Part shown: positions 5,150 through 7,529 of the stretch, one piece after another
Layout of the letters: every line of letters begins with the position of its first letter
Position numbering within the stretch: position 1 is the first letter of the stretch
Assembly: GCA_937879825.1 (NCBI GenBank)
Contig: CALFMQ010000418.1
Coordinates: 1 to 7,529 of the forward strand
From: an uncultured Phycisphaerales bacterium
GTDB taxonomy: Bacteria > Planctomycetota > Phycisphaerae > Phycisphaerales > UBA1924
Reading direction: 5' to 3'
Length of the DNA stretch: 7,529 nucleotides
Position numbers and translations under genes: made by a program
The notes under the pieces: model-generated
The model's database searches: none
What the model saw: only the letters and a program-made list of their open reading frames with translations
Told to the model about the DNA's origin: nothing

Positions 5150-6593
5150 ACTCGTCGCGGCATGCTGCGCACGCGCCCATTCCTTCGGCGTGCGCACCGG
5201 CATGACCATCGCGCACGCGCGGGCGCTGCTCCCGAGCGTGCCGATCATCGAGCCGCACGAGCCGCAACGCGACGATCTGGCCCTCGAGCGTCTGGCGGCG
5301 TGGGTGTCGCGACGCTTCTCGCCCACGGTCGCCCCCGAGCCGCCCGACGCCCTGCTCCTCGATATCACCGGGTGCGCCCGCCTCTTCCGGGGCGAGGAGC
5401 GCCTGCTGCGCCGGTTGCTGACCGCCGTCACACGCCTCGGCTTCTCGTGCCGGGGCGCGGTTGCGCCGACATTCCTCGGCGCGTGGGCGCTGGCGCGTTT
5501 CGCCGAGCGCGCCTGCACCGTGGTCGACAACCGCCCCGATCTCATCGCCGCCCTCGCGCCCCTCCCGACCGCGGCGCTCGGGCTCGACGACCATCTCCTC
5601 GATGCTCTGGACGAACTGGGCGTCCGCACCATCGCCCAACTCTCGGCCCTCCCGCGCGCGGGGCTGCCCTCGCGATTCGGTGATGCGCTGCTCGGCGCGC
5701 TCGATCGCGCTACGGGCGAAGCGATCGAAACCATCATTCCCGTCCGACCGATGACGCCCCCCCGCTTCGATCTGCTCTTCGACGGCCCCACCACCCACCA
5801 CGAGTCGATGATCCTCGCGGTGCGCCGGGCGCTGGAAGCGATCAGTGAGTCCCTCGCCCGCGCCGAGGGCGGCGCAAGGCGGATTGATCTGCAGCTCCTC
5901 CGCGCCGGGCTCGCACCCGAGTTGATCGTCCTCCAGATGAGCCGCCCGTCGCGCGACCCGCAGCATCTGTGGAAACTCGCCGAGCCGCGTCTCGAGCGCG
6001 TCCATATGGGCGACGGCATCGAGGGCGTGCGCGCCATCGCGCGCCGGGTGAGCCGTCTGGCCCACACGCAGCTGACGGGCATCGGCGCCCATCGCAGCGC
6101 ACCGGAACGAACCGACGATGACGCGGGCGCGTTCAGTGCCGCGATGGACGCGTTGTCGTCGCGTCTCGGGATCGACTCGGTCCTGCGCATGGAGGCGGTC
6201 GCCTCGCACCTGCCCGAGCGATCGTCGCGCCTCGTCCCGATGATGGACGCGCCGCCACGCCGGACGATCGAAAGCGAAACGGATGCCGCATGGGGGAGAT
6301 GGGGGTATGGGGGCGTGTGGAGGCCGTCGATGCTGCTCGACACGCCGCGCCCCGCGAACGTCTCGCTCATGACGCCCGAAGGCCCGCTCCTGGTGATCGA
6401 CCGCGCATCCGTTCGCTCGTGCGCCGGGCCGGAGCGCATCGAGCCCGAATGGTGGCGTCCCCACCACGCGCCCGCACCGTGGTCGCGCGAGGCGCGCGAT
6501 TACTACCGTGTGCAGTGCGCCGATGGACGCTGGCTGTGGGTGTTCCGCGGGTGCGTCTCGGGCAAGTGGTTTGTGCACGGGCAATGGGCGTAG
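5028..6593 (+). CDS. imuB: ImuB, catalytically inactive Y-family DNA polymerase homologue
   Basis: A 521-residue protein of normal ImuB length. It opens with the typical ALCVYLNHWATDRVRRR (4-20), where active Y-family polymerases carry a metal-binding Asp in a DxD/E-type start; none is present here. The palm has ARAHSFGVRTGMTIAHARAL (49-67 region) and LLLDITGCARLFRGEE (109-124), with Asp112 but Thr114 in place of the usual acidic partner. The helix-hairpin-helix region is LDALDELGVRTIAQLSALPR (191-210), and a little-finger-like domain spans about 240-345. The C-terminus shows the conserved GPERIEPEWW (467-476) and DYYRVQCADGRWLWVFR (491-507), ending WFVHGQWA. ImuB is thought to bridge ImuA, DnaE2 and the sliding clamp. 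The expected clamp-binding motif (QLxLF-like) appears only as QLTGIG at 348-353. The start overlaps imuA by 122 nt; a later start would remove the conserved N-terminus. dnaE2 follows after 9 nt. Confidence 0.93.
   Translation: MARALCVYLNHWATDRVRRRIKPTDQSEAATLLSRRDGQRELVAACCARAHSFGVRTGMTIAHARALLPSVPIIEPHEPQRDDLALERLAAWVSRRFSPTVAPEPPDALLLDITGCARLFRGEERLLRRLLTAVTRLGFSCRGAVAPTFLGAWALARFAERACTVVDNRPDLIAALAPLPTAALGLDDHLLDALDELGVRTIAQLSALPRAGLPSRFGDALLGALDRATGEAIETIIPVRPMTPPRFDLLFDGPTTHHESMILAVRRALEAISESLARAEGGARRIDLQLLRAGLAPELIVLQMSRPSRDPQHLWKLAEPRLERVHMGDGIEGVRAIARRVSRLAHTQLTGIGAHRSAPERTDDDAGAFSAAMDALSSRLGIDSVLRMEAVASHLPERSSRLVPMMDAPPRRTIESETDAAWGRWGYGGVWRPSMLLDTPRPANVSLMTPEGPLLVIDRASVRSCAGPERIEPEWWRPHHAPAPWSREARDYYRVQCADGRWLWVFRGCVSGKWFVHGQWA
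6292..6313 (+). repeat. Three-tract G-run cluster in imuB
   Basis: Three runs of five G (6292-6296, 6301-6305, 6309-6313) recur in a TGGGGG-like unit with 4- and 3-nt loops. They encode the WGRWGYGGVW linker (422-431) before the ImuB C-terminal region. A fourth run of three or more G is absent nearby, so this is a weaker quadruplex candidate than the imuA motif. Confidence 0.55.
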
Positions 6594-6602
6594 GGGTGCG
6601 CC

Positions 6603-7529
6603 ATGCCCGAACTCCCCGATCCCAAGGCCCACCCGCACCCCTACCGCGATCCGTCGCGCCGCCCGACGAACCGCCGCACCGAACCCGGCGTGCGCTACGC
6701 CGAACTCGCCGTCACCACCAACTTCTCCTTTCTCCGCGGCGCGAGCCACCCGGAGGAGTTCGTCGAGCGTGCCGCGGCGCTGGGGCACGCCGCCTCGTGC
6801 ATCGCCGACCGCAACTCGCTGGCGGGCATCGTGCGCGCCCATGTCGCCGCCAAGCAGGTTGGTATCCCGCTTGCGATCGGGTGCCGCCTCGTATTCACCG
6901 ATCCGCCGGTGCCTTCGGTGCTCCTCTACCCGACTGATCGTGCCGCCTATGCGCGCCTCTGCACGCTCCTCACGCTCGGCAAGCGGCGTGCGCCTAAGGG
7001 CGAGTGCCATCTCACGCTCTACGACCTCATCGCGCACGAAGCGGGACTGCTCGCGGTCGTCATCCCGACCGACGCGCTCGACGAACGACTCATCCAGACC
7101 GTGAAGGGGCTTGTGGATGTGTTCGATGACGACCGCCTCTCCATCGCGACGTGCGCTGATTATGCCCCTGACGACACGATCCGCATGGAGCAGATCGGTG
7201 CGCTGAGCGAGATGACCGGCGTGCCCGTCGTTGCGATCAATGATTGCCACTACCACGATCCGGCGCGTCGGGCGTTGCAGGACGTCGTCACCTGCATCCG
7301 CCACGGGTGCACGCTCGACGAGGCGGGCTACCGCCTGTCGCCCAACGCCGAACGCCATCTGAAACCCCCAGAAGAGATGGAGCGCCTGTTCGCGTCGCTC
7401 CCCGGCGCGATCGAACGCAGCGCCGACATCGCGCTGCGGGCATCGGCGTTCTCCCTCGACGAACTCCGCTATGAGTATCCCGACGAGATCGTGCCAACGC
7501 ATACGACCATGATGCAGCACCTGCGCGAT
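6603..7529 (+). CDS. dnaE2: DnaE2/ImuC, error-prone DNA polymerase III alpha subunit (3' partial)
   Basis: The frame is open from the ATG at 6603 to the window end, giving 309 residues of a protein usually over 1000 long. AGGGG (6592-6596), overlapping the imuB stop, is the ribosome site at 6 nt. The visible part is the N-terminal PHP domain and its flank. DnaE2-type signatures are NFSFLRGASHPEEFVERAAALG (40-61 region), ADRNSLAGIVRAHVAAK (68-84), LLYPTDRAAYARLC (107-120), LTLGKRRAPKGEC (123-135), NDCHYHD (213-219), VTCIRHGCTLDEAGYRL (229-245) and ERHLKPPEEMERLF (250-263). The polymerase catalytic Asp residues lie beyond the window. DnaE2 performs mutagenic lesion bypass with ImuA and ImuB after DNA damage. 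The usual leading histidine pair of the PHP domain is replaced: A36 and T38 in ELAVTTNFSF. A polar, Pro/Arg-rich extension of about 29 residues precedes the PHP domain. Confidence 0.95.
   Translation, partial: MPELPDPKAHPHPYRDPSRRPTNRRTEPGVRYAELAVTTNFSFLRGASHPEEFVERAAALGHAASCIADRNSLAGIVRAHVAAKQVGIPLAIGCRLVFTDPPVPSVLLYPTDRAAYARLCTLLTLGKRRAPKGECHLTLYDLIAHEAGLLAVVIPTDALDERLIQTVKGLVDVFDDDRLSIATCADYAPDDTIRMEQIGALSEMTGVPVVAINDCHYHDPARRALQDVVTCIRHGCTLDEAGYRLSPNAERHLKPPEEMERLFASLPGAIERSADIALRASAFSLDELRYEYPDEIVPTHTTMMQHLRD

Noticed and set aside
4698..7520. Very long open frame on the - strand (940 codons)
   Set aside because: It is antisense to imuA, imuB and dnaE2, which have clear family motifs. 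Its product is Arg/Ala/His-rich without recognisable domains, as expected from the mirrored frame of GC-rich genes.
1..7529. tRNA, rRNA, CRISPR array, insertion sequence or attachment site
   Set aside because: Coding sequence fills nearly the whole window, the largest gap is 81 nt, and no spaced direct repeats, transposase or cloverleaf-like segment was seen.

Overview
The window is GC-rich, gene-dense bacterial DNA in which every real gene lies on the + strand. It holds two unrelated gene blocks. The exported Gfo/Idh/MocA and xylose-isomerase-like proteins with twin-arginine (Tat) leaders, together with an imuA-imuB-dnaE2 cassette, suggest a planctomycete-type bacterium, perhaps of the Phycisphaerae group. 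That assignment is inference from gene content; no rRNA or other marker gene is present.

Block 1 (bases 1-4228) is a tight four-gene operon in an alternating order: Gfo/Idh/MocA oxidoreductase (5' end outside the window), xylose-isomerase-like TIM barrel, a second Gfo/Idh/MocA oxidoreductase, and a hydroxypyruvate-isomerase-like TIM barrel. Gaps are 11, 13 and 19 nt, each with a purine-rich ribosome site. The three complete genes each begin with an RR-F Tat leader, so the products are probably folded, perhaps with bound NAD(P), and then moved to the periplasm. The two oxidoreductases are clear paralogues, while the two TIM barrels belong to different subfamilies. The set looks like an exported sugar oxidation plus isomerisation/epimerisation or lyase pathway. 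The substrate cannot be read from the sequence; 3-keto-glycoside, inositol or sugar-acid chemistry are candidates.

Bases 4229-4309 (81 nt) separate the blocks. This gap holds a good sigma70-like promoter whose predicted start site falls on the A of the imuA ATG, implying a leaderless mRNA. A 12-bp inverted repeat, TGTA-N4-TACA, sits between the -35 and -10 boxes, where an SOS repressor would be expected.

Block 2 (4310-7529) is the damage-inducible mutagenesis cassette: imuA (RecA-like accessory protein), imuB (inactive Y-family polymerase homologue) and dnaE2/imuC (error-prone DNA polymerase III alpha, cut by the window end). imuA and imuB overlap by 122 nt, and dnaE2 follows imuB by 9 nt. 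In known cassettes ImuB links ImuA and the polymerase DnaE2 to the sliding clamp for translesion synthesis. Oddities here are a four-tract G-quadruplex-type motif with runs of six and seven G inside imuA, a degenerate clamp-binding motif in ImuB, and loss of both leading PHP-domain histidines in DnaE2.
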